From the IMG/VR virus record IMGVR_UViG_3300022871_000021, positions 1-56,027 of that record: 56,027 nucleotides of DNA; one strand, 5' to 3'. The translations under genes and the position numbers were made by a program. This document shows, piece by piece, positions 9,137 through 18,127 of this stretch. The stretch is from a virus. Under the pieces are notes generated by a model. That model was not told where the DNA came from. It did no database searches and was given only the letters and a program-made list of their open reading frames with translations. Every line of letters begins with the position of its first letter. Position 1 is the stretch's first letter.

Positions 9137-9553
9137 ATGACAAAAGAAATAGAGGTCAGAACAAAATATCTTGGAATACCTTATAAGCACTTGGGAAGAA
9201 CCCTAGACGGACTTGATTGTTGGGGGCTTCCTATTTTAATTTATAGAGAGATTAAAAATATTGAATTATTTGATATGAATTATGAAAAAGATTGGGCGAA
9301 AAATGGAAAAGATTATTTTGTAGAACATTATTATAAGAAATGGGTTAAACAAACGACCCCTAAATTTTTAGATATTCTTTTATTCTCCGACGGTAACGGA
9401 AGGACTTATCATGCAGGAGTGTATTTAAGTAATGATGAATTTATTCAAGGGAGTTCAGTCGGGGTTATAATAACGAGATTGAGAAATGTTTGGAAGCAGA
9501 GATTAACAGGTATTTATCGGTACGAGGATGGTCTTAATGAAGATAATCTATAA
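9137..9553 (+). CDS. NlpC/P60 tail peptidase (gpK-like)
   Basis: 138 residues with an NlpC/P60 cysteine peptidase fold. LDCWGLPIL holds the catalytic Cys (position 30, usual DCSGLV), and YHAGVYL holds the catalytic His at about residue 94. Lambda gpK cuts peptidoglycan or processes the tail tip during assembly. Only the peptidase half is present; the JAB/Mov34 domain that begins lambda gpK is absent. SD is weak and the gene starts 5 nt after the L-like gene. Confidence 0.85.
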   Translation: MTKEIEVRTKYLGIPYKHLGRTLDGLDCWGLPILIYREIKNIELFDMNYEKDWAKNGKDYFVEHYYKKWVKQTTPKFLDILLFSDGNGRTYHAGVYLSNDEFIQGSSVGVIITRLRNVWKQRLTGIYRYEDGLNEDNL

Positions 9554-9562
9554 TAGGAGTTT

Positions 9563-12500
9563 TTGATGTCTGTTATACTTAAATTTATACCAAATGTAAT
9601 GGAAGAAGCTGGCAGAAGTTCTTATGAACTGCCTTATTTTCTAGATAAGTCTATTAAAGATTATATAAATGAATCTTTGGCCCTGCTTACTGAAGACCCT
9701 TTTCTTGAATATAAAATTATTGTATCTGGGAAAATTGTCGACGACTTGAATGCTGGTGTAAACGATGATGATGAAATAATTATAACTCCTAAAATTAAAG
9801 AGCCTATCAGTACGTTTCTTGTTTGGCTTGGCGGGGGAAGTTTGCTATGGGGTGTAGCTCAAGCAGCGATGTTCGCTTATACAGTTTATTCGGCTTTTCA
9901 AGTTCCGAGAGCTGCTAGTTATGACACTCTAGGAATAGGGATTGATGATGGTTCACCTACTTATAGTTGGAATGGTATCCAAACGACCCAAGATGTTGGC
10001 GGAACCGTCCCCGTTATTTATGGAGAACATAAAGTTGGCGGAAATATTATAAATGCATTTATAAGAAATGATGGGGATAAGAATTATCTTAATGTTTTGC
10101 TCGCTTTAGCAGAAGGGGAAATTGAAGAAATAGCCTCTGTTAAGATAAAAGATAATCCAATCGCAAATTTTGATAATGTTACTACTTATGAACGGATGGG
10201 GACAAATGACCAGACCGTAATATCCAACTTCGAAGACGCCCATAATCTTTATGATGTTACTGTTTCTTTGACTAAAGATAATCCTCATGTTTATACGACT
10301 ATCGACTCAGATGTAGAATCTTTTGGAATTCATTTAGCCTTATCTAGCGGGCTCTTTCAGCAAGATGCTACTGGAAATATTCTCGATTGGGCTGTTACCT
10401 ATAAGGTTGAATACAAACTTCACGCTGACCCTTCATACACGAATTTAGGTGAGACAACTATCACGGCTAAATCACGGGCAGTAGTTAAAAGAGTTTATCG
10501 CAAAACAGGATTAACTGCTGGACAATACGATATAAAGGTAACTAGAATTTCTGATGATTCTCAGCTTAGTCCGATAAAACAAGGAGATTTAACTTGGAAT
10601 CAATTAGATGAGATTAAGACAGATGATTTTAGATATCCTAATACAGCTTTATTAGGCGTCGAAGCTTTAGCGGATGACCAGTTATCAGGAGGTATGCCTA
10701 ATTTTACTTGCGTTGTAAAAGGAAAAAAGATATCTTGCCCTAAAGTTATGAATGGCGCTACTCATGTAGATTGGGCGGATTATTATTATGATTCTTCTAC
10801 TGCTGAGTATAAACTTCTTGCAAGCGGAGCTGCTTTGACTTGGGATGGGGTAACTTATGAAGAGCAATATTGCGCTAATCCGATTTGGTGCTTAAAAGAT
10901 TTAATGGTAAACACAAGATTCGGACTTGGAGAATTTATTGATACAAATATGATAAACGCTTCTCTTTCGGTGGAGATGTCTAAGGTCTGCGAAGAAAAAA
11001 TTGACGACGGAGCCGGAGGCTATGAAAAGAGATATAGATTAGATGTAGTTCTGGATAGCGTTACGAGAGCCTTGGATTTAATTTCTCAATTATGTGTTAC
11101 CTTTAGAGGTTTACCTTTTTATTCTAATGGAACTATTAATGTAAGAATAGATAAGCCTGATACAGCCGTTCAGTTATTCACAATGGGAAATGTTCAGAAA
11201 GGTAGTTTTAGTCAGTCTTGGAAATCTATCAAAGATAAGCCTAACGTAATAGATGTTCAGTTTTTAGACAAGGAAAAAGATTATAAACAGGAGACTATAT
11301 CTTATATAGACGAAGTAGCCCTTACTGCCGGAGACCCATTGAGGAAAAGGACTATTAAAATATTTACTACAAAGTCTTCTTATGCTTTAAGGGAAGCTAG
11401 ATATATTTTAAAGCAATCTAAATATATTAACAAAACTATATCTTTTGGGGCTGGCATAGATGCGGTAGCTTGTCAAGCTGGTGATTTAATTTCTTTTTCT
11501 CACGACGTTACTCAATGGGGATATTCGGGTAGGGTTAAAGGCTCATCCACTACGACCAAAGTTGTTTTAGATAGAAATGTTACTTTAGCTGCTGGAACTT
11601 ATCATTTACTTGTTCAATTTGCTGATGATACGATTGAGGAAAAGGTTGTAAGTACGGGCGTGGGAACGACGAGCATAATAGAAGTTGTAGGAGATGCCTT
11701 TTCTCAAGCCCCACAGATTTATGATACATATGCTTTCGGTATATCAACTGCTCCTAAAAAAGATTTTCGTATTATTTCTATGGGTCGAGATAGAGACTTT
11801 GGCGTAAACGTTACTGGAACTGAATATGAAAGTGATATTTATGATGATACAGCCGTAGATATTCCTGATACAAAGTATTCTGCTCTTGATTTAACAATTC
11901 CTAATGTGTCCGATTTAGCTCTTACTGAAAGATTAGCGACTATGCCCGATGGAACTATAGAGGAAGCTATAGATGTATGGTGGTATAAACCTGCTATGAC
12001 AGACGCTATTAGACAATTCGACCATGTTAAAATTTATATATCCGAAGACAATTTAAACTGGGCCCTTAGAGGGGAATCTAATGATATTCATTTTAGGATT
12101 CAAGGGGATTTGAAATCAGGGAATAAATATTATGTAAGAGTTGTTACCATTACCGTCAACGGAGAAGAAAATCAACTAAGTGCTAGTCCTTATGATGATA
12201 TTACTTTATCAGGTTTGCCCGCTATCCCTTCAGATGTAGCAAATTTCGCCTCTAATTTTGATGATGATTTAGAACTTACTTGGGATAAAATAACTAATAA
12301 TGATTTAGCGGGATATGAAATAAGAAGTGCTGATAATAGTTGGGGAGTAGATAGTGCTGATTTAATCTATCGAGGCTTGGTAAATAGTTATACTTATCAG
12401 CCCGCCTCGAGAACGCCCGGCACGATTTACATTAAGTCCTATAATACAAGTGGAAGTTATTCGGCTACGGCCCAGAATGTTACTCCAACTAATTCTGCGC

Positions 12501-13321
12501 CTGCAGCTCCTACCGTCACCGATACTGTTTGGTTCGGGATGGCTACCCTTGATTGGGGCGATTCGGCAGATGTTGACCTTCAATATTACGAAGTCTATCA
12601 ATCGGAAACTGGGGCTTGGGCCGGGGAAGAATTTCTTGTAAAAAAAGTTAAAGGTACTCAAGCTAACATTCAAGGAAAAACATCTGTGAACGCCGAAGCT
12701 GATGCAGTAGATGCGACTAGTATTACGGATGCTGAATTAATAGGCTCAGGAACAGATGAGTTTAAGCATGATTATGTTAGACAAACTTCAGGAACATATA
12801 AAGACCAAGTAGCTATAGCGACGGCTTACGACGATTCTACGGGAAAGGTTACTGTAGCATCTTGGCCTTCTGGAACGCCTGATGTAGGGGATGAATTTGC
12901 ATTAACTGATAGAGCTTTTTTCAAGGTTCGAGGGGTAGATACTTACGGAGCGGGTTCTTTCTCCTCTGAAAAGACTATTAGTTTTGACCCTCTTTCCGAA
13001 TTTTTGATAGAAGATGGCTCAATAACTACAGATAAACTAGCAGATTTAGCTGTTACCGAGGGCAAAATAGCAGCCGAAGCTGTTACCGCAGGGAAACTTT
13101 ATACAGGAGAATTAATAACTCTTTCGGCTCAGATTAAGGATGCTATTATTACGTCTGCTAAAATTTTAAATTTGAATGCGGATAAAATAAACGTAGGAAC
13201 ATTAACAGGTTTTACGATTAGAACTTCAGCGACTAATCCAAGAGTTGAAATGTCTGGAGACTCTTTAAAGATTTATGATGCGGGCGGAAATCTAGTTGTA
13301 GTTTTAGGAGATGTTAGCTAA
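9563..13321 (+). CDS. Central tail tip / host specificity protein (gpI-gpJ fusion)
   Basis: 1252 residues. Residues 1-80 form a ThiS-like beta-grasp (DDLNAGVNDDDEIIITPK) equivalent to lambda gpI. A hydrophobic stretch at about 83-115 follows, then gpJ proper, recognisable by GGTVPVIYGEHKVGG (residues about 148-162). Two fibronectin III-like domains lie at about 886-975 and 990-1090, and the C-terminus (TTDKLADLAVTEGKIAAEA and onward) has the repeated short-helix motif common before receptor-binding tips. gpJ forms the central fibre and selects the host receptor. Joining I and J in one chain is the main difference from lambda. SD AGGAG precedes the start. Confidence 0.9.
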   Translation: MMSVILKFIPNVMEEAGRSSYELPYFLDKSIKDYINESLALLTEDPFLEYKIIVSGKIVDDLNAGVNDDDEIIITPKIKEPISTFLVWLGGGSLLWGVAQAAMFAYTVYSAFQVPRAASYDTLGIGIDDGSPTYSWNGIQTTQDVGGTVPVIYGEHKVGGNIINAFIRNDGDKNYLNVLLALAEGEIEEIASVKIKDNPIANFDNVTTYERMGTNDQTVISNFEDAHNLYDVTVSLTKDNPHVYTTIDSDVESFGIHLALSSGLFQQDATGNILDWAVTYKVEYKLHADPSYTNLGETTITAKSRAVVKRVYRKTGLTAGQYDIKVTRISDDSQLSPIKQGDLTWNQLDEIKTDDFRYPNTALLGVEALADDQLSGGMPNFTCVVKGKKISCPKVMNGATHVDWADYYYDSSTAEYKLLASGAALTWDGVTYEEQYCANPIWCLKDLMVNTRFGLGEFIDTNMINASLSVEMSKVCEEKIDDGAGGYEKRYRLDVVLDSVTRALDLISQLCVTFRGLPFYSNGTINVRIDKPDTAVQLFTMGNVQKGSFSQSWKSIKDKPNVIDVQFLDKEKDYKQETISYIDEVALTAGDPLRKRTIKIFTTKSSYALREARYILKQSKYINKTISFGAGIDAVACQAGDLISFSHDVTQWGYSGRVKGSSTTTKVVLDRNVTLAAGTYHLLVQFADDTIEEKVVSTGVGTTSIIEVVGDAFSQAPQIYDTYAFGISTAPKKDFRIISMGRDRDFGVNVTGTEYESDIYDDTAVDIPDTKYSALDLTIPNVSDLALTERLATMPDGTIEEAIDVWWYKPAMTDAIRQFDHVKIYISEDNLNWALRGESNDIHFRIQGDLKSGNKYYVRVVTITVNGEENQLSASPYDDITLSGLPAIPSDVANFASNFDDDLELTWDKITNNDLAGYEIRSADNSWGVDSADLIYRGLVNSYTYQPASRTPGTIYIKSYNTSGSYSATAQNVTPTNSAPAAPTVTDTVWFGMATLDWGDSADVDLQYYEVYQSETGAWAGEEFLVKKVKGTQANIQGKTSVNAEADAVDATSITDAELIGSGTDEFKHDYVRQTSGTYKDQVAIATAYDDSTGKVTVASWPSGTPDVGDEFALTDRAFFKVRGVDTYGAGSFSSEKTISFDPLSEFLIEDGSITTDKLADLAVTEGKIAAEAVTAGKLYTGELITLSAQIKDAIITSAKILNLNADKINVGTLTGFTIRTSATNPRVEMSGDSLKIYDAGGNLVVVLGDVS

Positions 13322-14133
13322 TGGATTTACCATTATTATATGAATCTATATCGATTGCTGAAGAAAACGAAATAAGCGCTTTAGCGATATTTGCATATGA
13401 TTATATTATTTTAATTGACGTAGACGAAGTAGAAAGAGAAGTTTTAGATAGAAGCGAAACTATTATAGTAAGCGAGAGTGTCACTTTAGATATAAAGGTT
13501 TATGGAGTTAAAATTATAAGTCCTGTTGATGAAAATTTGTTCACCATTTTAACTGCAGATGTTTCTACGATTTTTAGTGCGGGAAGGGTTACGATGCCTA
13601 ACGCTTTAAATGTAGACGGGACTTATGGAACAGACATAGCTCTTTCAGATTTAGGTGCTGTTCCTTTAGCGGATGTTGGAGTTTTATTGTTTCCTGTTGA
13701 GTTTACTTATGCGATAACGAATATTGAGCTTTTAGTAAGCGTCTATCCTCAAGCTATTGCTTATATGGATTCAAGTGAAAATTATTATGAGCATAATAAA
13801 GCGAACGGGCAAATGACGGCTTGGACGGCGGGAAATTTAACTAATGGAGATGCCACTACATTTGATTATATCGCCTCAATGTTCCCTGTAGCCTTTTGGG
13901 ATATAATGGGTCAGACGACCTTTACTCAGGTGAGACTTTTTGCGGGAATGTGTTATTTAATTTATGATTCAAGTGCTGGAGTTTATAAAAAAGTTTATTC
14001 GATAGGAAACAAAGGAGTTTCTAAAATAGATTATTCTGTATTCATTAAACATTATAATCCGCAACCAAAGTATATCGAGATTGGACTAGACGGAATAGCT
14101 GTTAATGAGAATGTTTCATTGGGGGTTTCTTAA
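13321..14133 (+). CDS. Tail fibre protein A (shared fibre domain, acidic repeat ends)
   Basis: 270 residues. The N-terminus opens with one or two acidic repeat units (MDLPLLYESISIAEENE) and the C-terminus closes with another (GIAVNENVSLGV). Between them is a domain shared with the next two genes: a YGVKI start, DVSTIFSAGRVTMPNAL, then DGTYGTDIAL, YYEHNKANGQMTAWTAG and FWDIMGQ. It follows the central tip gene through a TAATG junction, so it is probably a distal fibre or tip-associated protein. Function is inferred from position. Confidence 0.65.
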   Translation: MDLPLLYESISIAEENEISALAIFAYDYIILIDVDEVEREVLDRSETIIVSESVTLDIKVYGVKIISPVDENLFTILTADVSTIFSAGRVTMPNALNVDGTYGTDIALSDLGAVPLADVGVLLFPVEFTYAITNIELLVSVYPQAIAYMDSSENYYEHNKANGQMTAWTAGNLTNGDATTFDYIASMFPVAFWDIMGQTTFTQVRLFAGMCYLIYDSSAGVYKKVYSIGNKGVSKIDYSVFIKHYNPQPKYIEIGLDGIAVNENVSLGVS

Positions 14134-15779
14134 TGAGTGTAGTTAATTTAATAAAAAATCCAGATTTTTTAACTGCATCTGACTGGAATACTGTTTGGGA
14201 GGGCGGTGGTTATCCTACTAATACTGCTCAATATGTTTATTCATATTCTAATGCTTATATTCGTGACCATTGTAGACGATTAGCTAAGACGGTCGACGGA
14301 AATATAGGAACTGCTCAGACTGTAGACTTTGGATATAACGTGCAAGGATTGAAGTTTAAGTTAGGGGCTTGGGTTAAAATAATATTATGCGCTGTAGGGG
14401 GAGGGGGTCAATTATCTGCTTTTTGGTATGATGATTCTGATGTCCAAGTAGGGTCTGAAATTGTTATTGATACGATGTCGGCAGTCCAAAATTATACCCT
14501 TCATTCTGATGAGTTGACGGCTCCTTCGGGAGCATATAAGTTAAAGATTTATTTTAAGGCTACTGGCGGAGCGATTTCCGTTACGGCCTATTTGGGATTA
14601 GTTTATATTTTTAGTCCTACAGATTATGGATTATTAGTGAGCGATGGGTTAGGTAATAATTCTTTTCTTATCCCAGATGTTGCGACGATTGTAGCCTCGG
14701 GAACTGTTTCTTTGCCTGTGGGTTTAAACGCTGATGGGACTTACGGGGCTGAAATTGATTTACCTGTATTAGAGCAAATAAATTCTGATTATATTGGGGT
14801 TTTATGTCAGGTAAGAGATTTTGATTGGAAAGCTAAAGTAAATATTTTAGCCTATGATGGGGGAAATAAATTTTGGGGAAGCTTTTTTGGTGATAGTGCT
14901 ATTACGTATTACGAGAAAAATGTAGATACAGGAGTAATGACGGCTTGGACGGCGGGAGCGATGACGCCCGGCAATCAGCTTACTTGGGACTCGATTTTAA
15001 GTTCTGGTTTATTAGTCGGGTGGGATAGAAACGAAGTAGAAACATCAAAGATAAGATTATTTGCTTCTATGTATTATTCATTTTTAAAAACTACTCCTGC
15101 CACCCCTGCTACGACTGCTCTATACGCAAGGTATGAAAATATATCTGTAAATAATAAATCAGGATATTCTTTGAGTACCGTTCAAGGGTCAGCCGAAAAT
15201 AATTATGAAATTACGTGCCCTTACATAGATTATGGCGGATGGTGGATGAATGTTTTTTGGAAGGGCCCTATTAGTACGTTTGATATTTATATTGTTCATT
15301 CAGATGGAACTGAAGACTTATTAGCTTCGGATGTAGCTTATAATGATGCGGGATGGAACGTTACGGATTCGACTGCAGAAGGGGCTGTTAGCGGAACTTG
15401 GGCTTGCCCTGATACGGTTCTTGTAACCACAGATGCTTTGAGGTTCGTGCTAAAAGGAAGCGGTGAATTTTTGGGTGGTTTATTGCAGGCTAGTTGGCCG
15501 TTTAGCTTTACTATATCTTTTATTACCGGAGGGCTTGGATGGATAAGATTGAATCCCGCTACTTGGACTTTTACTAGATATTTTTGGGCATACGCTCAAA
15601 GAACGCAAAACGGAAAATTTAGAACATATTGGGGAGATGCAAGCAAAGAAGTTAAAATAGAAGGAATAAATTATACCCCTTTGGCCGGAGGGGTTAAGAA
15701 TGTAAACTCAATAGGCTCTAATGGAGTTAGTGAAGTGGATTATGTTGTTTATTTAAAAAATTATGCGGGGATATCATAA
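14133..15779 (+). CDS. Tail fibre protein B (jelly-roll-like N-terminus plus shared fibre domain)
   Basis: 548 residues. Residues 1 to about 160 start with NLIKNPDFLTASDWNTVW and look like a carbohydrate-binding jelly-roll module of the kind found on phage fibres. Residues about 165-320 are the fibre domain shared with both neighbours (YGLLVSDGLGNNSF, GLNADGTYGAEIDLP, ITYYEKN). About residues 330-540 are a further Trp-rich beta region. A host-glycan binding role is inferred from the domain type and location. Joined to both neighbours by TAATG junctions. Confidence 0.6.
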   Translation: MSVVNLIKNPDFLTASDWNTVWEGGGYPTNTAQYVYSYSNAYIRDHCRRLAKTVDGNIGTAQTVDFGYNVQGLKFKLGAWVKIILCAVGGGGQLSAFWYDDSDVQVGSEIVIDTMSAVQNYTLHSDELTAPSGAYKLKIYFKATGGAISVTAYLGLVYIFSPTDYGLLVSDGLGNNSFLIPDVATIVASGTVSLPVGLNADGTYGAEIDLPVLEQINSDYIGVLCQVRDFDWKAKVNILAYDGGNKFWGSFFGDSAITYYEKNVDTGVMTAWTAGAMTPGNQLTWDSILSSGLLVGWDRNEVETSKIRLFASMYYSFLKTTPATPATTALYARYENISVNNKSGYSLSTVQGSAENNYEITCPYIDYGGWWMNVFWKGPISTFDIYIVHSDGTEDLLASDVAYNDAGWNVTDSTAEGAVSGTWACPDTVLVTTDALRFVLKGSGEFLGGLLQASWPFSFTISFITGGLGWIRLNPATWTFTRYFWAYAQRTQNGKFRTYWGDASKEVKIEGINYTPLAGGVKNVNSIGSNGVSEVDYVVYLKNYAGIS

Positions 15780-16324
15780 TGCCTTATGGACTAAAGATTA
15801 GTGATGCACAGGGGAACGTTGTTCAACTTAGACCTAATGTCTCTAATATCGTAAGTGCAGGTCTATCCCTCATCCCTAATGCTTTATGGCCTGATAATAC
15901 TTTTGGCGTAAATGTTAAGTTACCGGGCTTAGCCGATTTTAATGAAAATAGTGTTGGAGTTTTAGCGAATGTTAGAGAGTGGAATTCGACAACATCATAT
16001 TTATGGGTTGGGGGAGGACTAAGCCCAGAACAATGGGGCTTATTTAGATATGTTAATACTGCTTTAACGTATTATGAACATAATATTGCTGATGGAACTA
16101 TGAGCGTATTTACTCCCGAGTTCGCTAAAGATACAATATTTAATCAACATGGCATAGCGTTTTGGGATAAAATGGGGCAGACCGAACTTGATACGATAAG
16201 GATATTTGCTGCTTTAATTTTATATATTTATGACCGTTCGGCTTCGGTTTATAAAAAAATATATGCTATTTCTAGAATCAATAAGGTTGATTTTGCTGTG
16301 TTTGCAAAAGATTTAAAAGGATAA
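15779..16324 (+). CDS. Tail fibre protein C (single shared fibre domain)
   Basis: 181 residues consisting almost only of the fibre domain shared with the two preceding genes: YGLKISDAQGNVVQ, NVSNIVSAGLSLIPNALW, NTFGVNVKLP, LTYYEHNIADGTMSVFTP and FWDKMGQTELDTIRIFAA. It therefore looks like a minimal paralogue without repeat or jelly-roll modules. Probable tail fibre or fibre cap; not verified. Confidence 0.6.
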   Translation: MPYGLKISDAQGNVVQLRPNVSNIVSAGLSLIPNALWPDNTFGVNVKLPGLADFNENSVGVLANVREWNSTTSYLWVGGGLSPEQWGLFRYVNTALTYYEHNIADGTMSVFTPEFAKDTIFNQHGIAFWDKMGQTELDTIRIFAALILYIYDRSASVYKKIYAISRINKVDFAVFAKDLKG

Positions 16325-16326
16325 AA

Positions 16327-16686
16327 ATGTTATTAGGATATGACAAAAATGGCGATGTTCAGTTTATGTTTACGGATGAAAAATATTTGAGCCGTAGATT
16401 TCCGAATGATACGGCTAAGATATCTAATTTTTGGAAAATAAAGAATCATGGTTTAACGGAGTTTTTTATTCCCATAGCTATTGTAAAAGATTGGGATAAC
16501 ATTAAAGCATATAAAATCGTCAAGAATAGGTTAGTTAAAAGGAAGAAGGAAGAAGTGGTTAATCTTAATAAGCAGAAACCCAAAATTTTATCACAGGGTC
16601 TTTTTGCTAAGAACATTTCAAAAGAACCGTATATAGCTTCCGCTATAGTAGATTCCGATGAAATCGTAAGAGAGGAGCAAAGATGA
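16327..16686 (+). CDS. Uncharacterised protein after the fibre genes
   Basis: 119 residues, not recognised. The N-terminus (MLLGYDKNGDVQFMFTDE) has a short beta-hairpin look seen in small fibre-associated or chaperone proteins; the C-terminus is charged and Lys-rich. Its place between fibre and putative lysis genes is where fibre assembly helpers often occur, but nothing in the sequence proves this. It overlaps the next gene by 4 nt. Confidence 0.5.
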   Translation: MLLGYDKNGDVQFMFTDEKYLSRRFPNDTAKISNFWKIKNHGLTEFFIPIAIVKDWDNIKAYKIVKNRLVKRKKEEVVNLNKQKPKILSQGLFAKNISKEPYIASAIVDSDEIVREEQR

Positions 16687-16988
16687 TATCCATAGAAATT
16701 GTGGAATTATATGTAAAATATGGAGTAGGAGCTTTTTTGACCATAGTGATGACTGGTCTTTTTATCTGGATGATAAAGTATTTTGTCATTAGAACCGTAA
16801 GCAAAATAGAAAAAGTTGGTGAGACTCTGGACAAAGTAGCTTCTAAGATGGAAACAGGCTTTGACAAGCTGTGGCAGAAAATAGATACCCACGAAGCTTC
16901 ATCTTCTGAGGCCTCTAGATATGTAAGAGAAGAACATAAGCAAATGATTGAAACTCTTGGCCGCATTAATGGTTATCAAAAAGAATAA
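16683..16988 (+). CDS. Small membrane protein with coiled coil, holin candidate
   Basis: 101 residues. One transmembrane helix at about residues 13-36 (GAFLTIVMTGLFIWMIKYF) is followed by an amphipathic coiled-coil-like region (VSKIEKVGETLDKVASKME) and a charged tail. This layout resembles XhlA/BhlA-type phage membrane proteins that act with holins. SD GAGGAG lies 6 nt before the ATG. Position beside another small membrane gene and the spanin-like pair supports a lysis role, which remains inference. Confidence 0.55.
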   Translation: MISIEIVELYVKYGVGAFLTIVMTGLFIWMIKYFVIRTVSKIEKVGETLDKVASKMETGFDKLWQKIDTHEASSSEASRYVREEHKQMIETLGRINGYQKE

Positions 16989-17044
16989 TTTGGAAGAGGT
17001 TGAAATAGCGTTAAATAACATAAAATTAAGAGGAGGTGGTTGAA

Positions 17045-17284
17045 GTGATTAAAATGATAACAAAAATAAAAAATTTAATTCCTGTCGTCTTGGGGATAAT
17101 TCAGGTTGTCCTTCCTATCATAAAAGAAATTTTGGTGGGATTGACTAGAATCTGTGAAGTAGTTTTCTTTTGGACGGATATTGACGAGAAAGTCATAGCA
17201 TTTTTAAATAAATATTATGATATTGTCAATAATTTTGTAGAAAAAATTAAACGATGGTTGTTAGGAATGGGATGGACAATTTAA
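17045..17284 (+). CDS. Small hydrophobic protein, holin candidate
   Basis: 79 residues from a GTG placed 8 nt after AGGAGG; an earlier GTG at 17036 is too close to that SD. The N-terminal half is hydrophobic (NLIPVVLGIIQVVLPIIKEI, then a segment around CEVVFFW) with one or two possible membrane helices. The C-terminus is amphipathic and basic. Holin is the best guess from neighbours; a minor virion membrane peptide is the alternative. Confidence 0.5.
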   Translation: MIKMITKIKNLIPVVLGIIQVVLPIIKEILVGLTRICEVVFFWTDIDEKVIAFLNKYYDIVNNFVEKIKRWLLGMGWTI

Positions 17285-17383
17285 CGTAACAAGTGGAGGG
17301 GTGGACGGAAGTGACCTCCTTTCGCTCTAGTTCGCACCTAGAGATTATCTGCCCCTCTGCGACATTTTACAAAGAGGTGACTT
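17285..17383 (+). promoter_or_regulatory. Structured leader with competing hairpins before the lysis pair
   Basis: A GC-richer non-coding stretch. CTCTAG (17325-17330) pairs with CTAGAG (17338-17343). GAGGGG (17296-17301) can pair with CCCCTC (17352-17357), enclosing that hairpin. Alternatively GGAGG (17295-17299) pairs with CCTCC (17315-17319), which frees CCTCT (17354-17358) to pair with AGAGG (17373-17377), the ribosome site of the next gene. The pairings are read by eye; a switch function is inferred. Confidence 0.45.
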
Positions 17384-17563
17384 ATGTGGGCTTCAATTTT
17401 AGGGTTTATAAAATTATCAGGTAAACTTTTAACATTATTTTTAGATAAAATAAAGAAAAGAACAAAAATGAGAAAGGAGGTCAAAGATGATATTGAAAAA
17501 GGGATTGACTCTCGGGACCCTTCTCGTATTAATCGTGCTTTTGGTAAGTCAAAGCGGTTGTAG
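17384..17563 (+). CDS. Short membrane-anchored protein, inner-membrane spanin-like candidate
   Basis: 59 residues. SD AGAGGTGA lies 4-7 nt before the ATG. The N-terminal 20 residues (MWASILGFIKLSGKLLTLFL) are hydrophobic and can anchor in the inner membrane; the rest is highly charged and ends in DPSRINRAFGKSKRL. The last 77 nt overlap, in another frame, the start of a lipoprotein gene. A small anchored protein with an embedded lipoprotein gene is the architecture of two-component spanins, which fuse inner and outer membranes at lysis. The periplasmic part is shorter than in typical i-spanins, so the role is tentative. Confidence 0.55.
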   Translation: MWASILGFIKLSGKLLTLFLDKIKKRTKMRKEVKDDIEKGIDSRDPSRINRAFGKSKRL

Positions 17564-17786
17564 TTTATTACGAAAAGAAGTAAGATTATATCCTATTGAG
17601 AAATCGGATATTTTTAATGTTCCTAAAGGGGCGATAGTTTTAATTCCAAAAGGGACAGTTTCTACAGATAAAAAGGGAAAAGCTATTTTAACTTGGCCCG
17701 AGACTAAAATTCCTATAGAGAAACAGGGCTGGTTTGTTTCAGATTTTTGGTTGGACGAAGTAGGAGAAGTTAAGATAGGAAGATAA
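17487..17786 (+). CDS. Lipoprotein, outer-membrane spanin-like candidate
   Basis: 99 residues with SD AAAGGAGG. The N-terminus is a lipoprotein signal: basic start, hydrophobic core TLGTLLVLIVLLV, then SQSGC, with Cys 26 as the lipidated residue (Gln at -3 is a weak point of the lipobox). The mature part is a small beta-rich domain (KGAIVLIPKGTVSTDKKGKA). The start lies inside the 17384 gene in another frame, as with Rz/Rz1-like pairs. A spanin role is inferred; known o-spanins are usually Pro-rich and shorter. Confidence 0.65.
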   Translation: MILKKGLTLGTLLVLIVLLVSQSGCSLLRKEVRLYPIEKSDIFNVPKGAIVLIPKGTVSTDKKGKAILTWPETKIPIEKQGWFVSDFWLDEVGEVKIGR

Positions 17787-17808
17787 TAAAATAAATGGAG
17801 GTCAGATT

Positions 17809-18108
17809 ATGATTGTTTTAAAGAAAAATGATTATGGAACACCTATTCTCTTTAAGATTAGGACAAACGAAAAAGAAATTCCACTTATAGGCTCGAAGGT
17901 AATTTTTGATTTTATATCAAAAGATACAAATAAGAGAATAGGTGGAGGTGAATGTAAAATAACAGACGAAGCTTTGGGTCAAGCTCTTTATGAATTTAAA
18001 GATGGCGAGTTGGCTCAGGTAGGAGAGTATCAAGGAAAAGTAACAATAGACTTATCTCAAGGGGCTAAAAGGGAAGGCCTCACTCTTGAATTTAATGTAA
18101 TAGACTAA
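17809..18108 (+). CDS. BppU N-terminal domain-like small beta protein
   Basis: 99 residues with the pattern of the BppU N-terminal (baseplate upper protein) Ig-like domain: KKNDYGTPILFKI, then GSKVIFDFISKDTNK, a GECKITDEALGQALYEF segment and GEYQGKVTIDL. In lactococcal phages this domain attaches receptor-binding proteins to the baseplate; stand-alone copies are common near tail genes. It is the last gene before the terminator. SD GGAGG precedes the ATG. Confidence 0.6.
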   Translation: MIVLKKNDYGTPILFKIRTNEKEIPLIGSKVIFDFISKDTNKRIGGGECKITDEALGQALYEFKDGELAQVGEYQGKVTIDLSQGAKREGLTLEFNVID

Positions 18109-18127
18109 AATATAATAAATTAAATAT

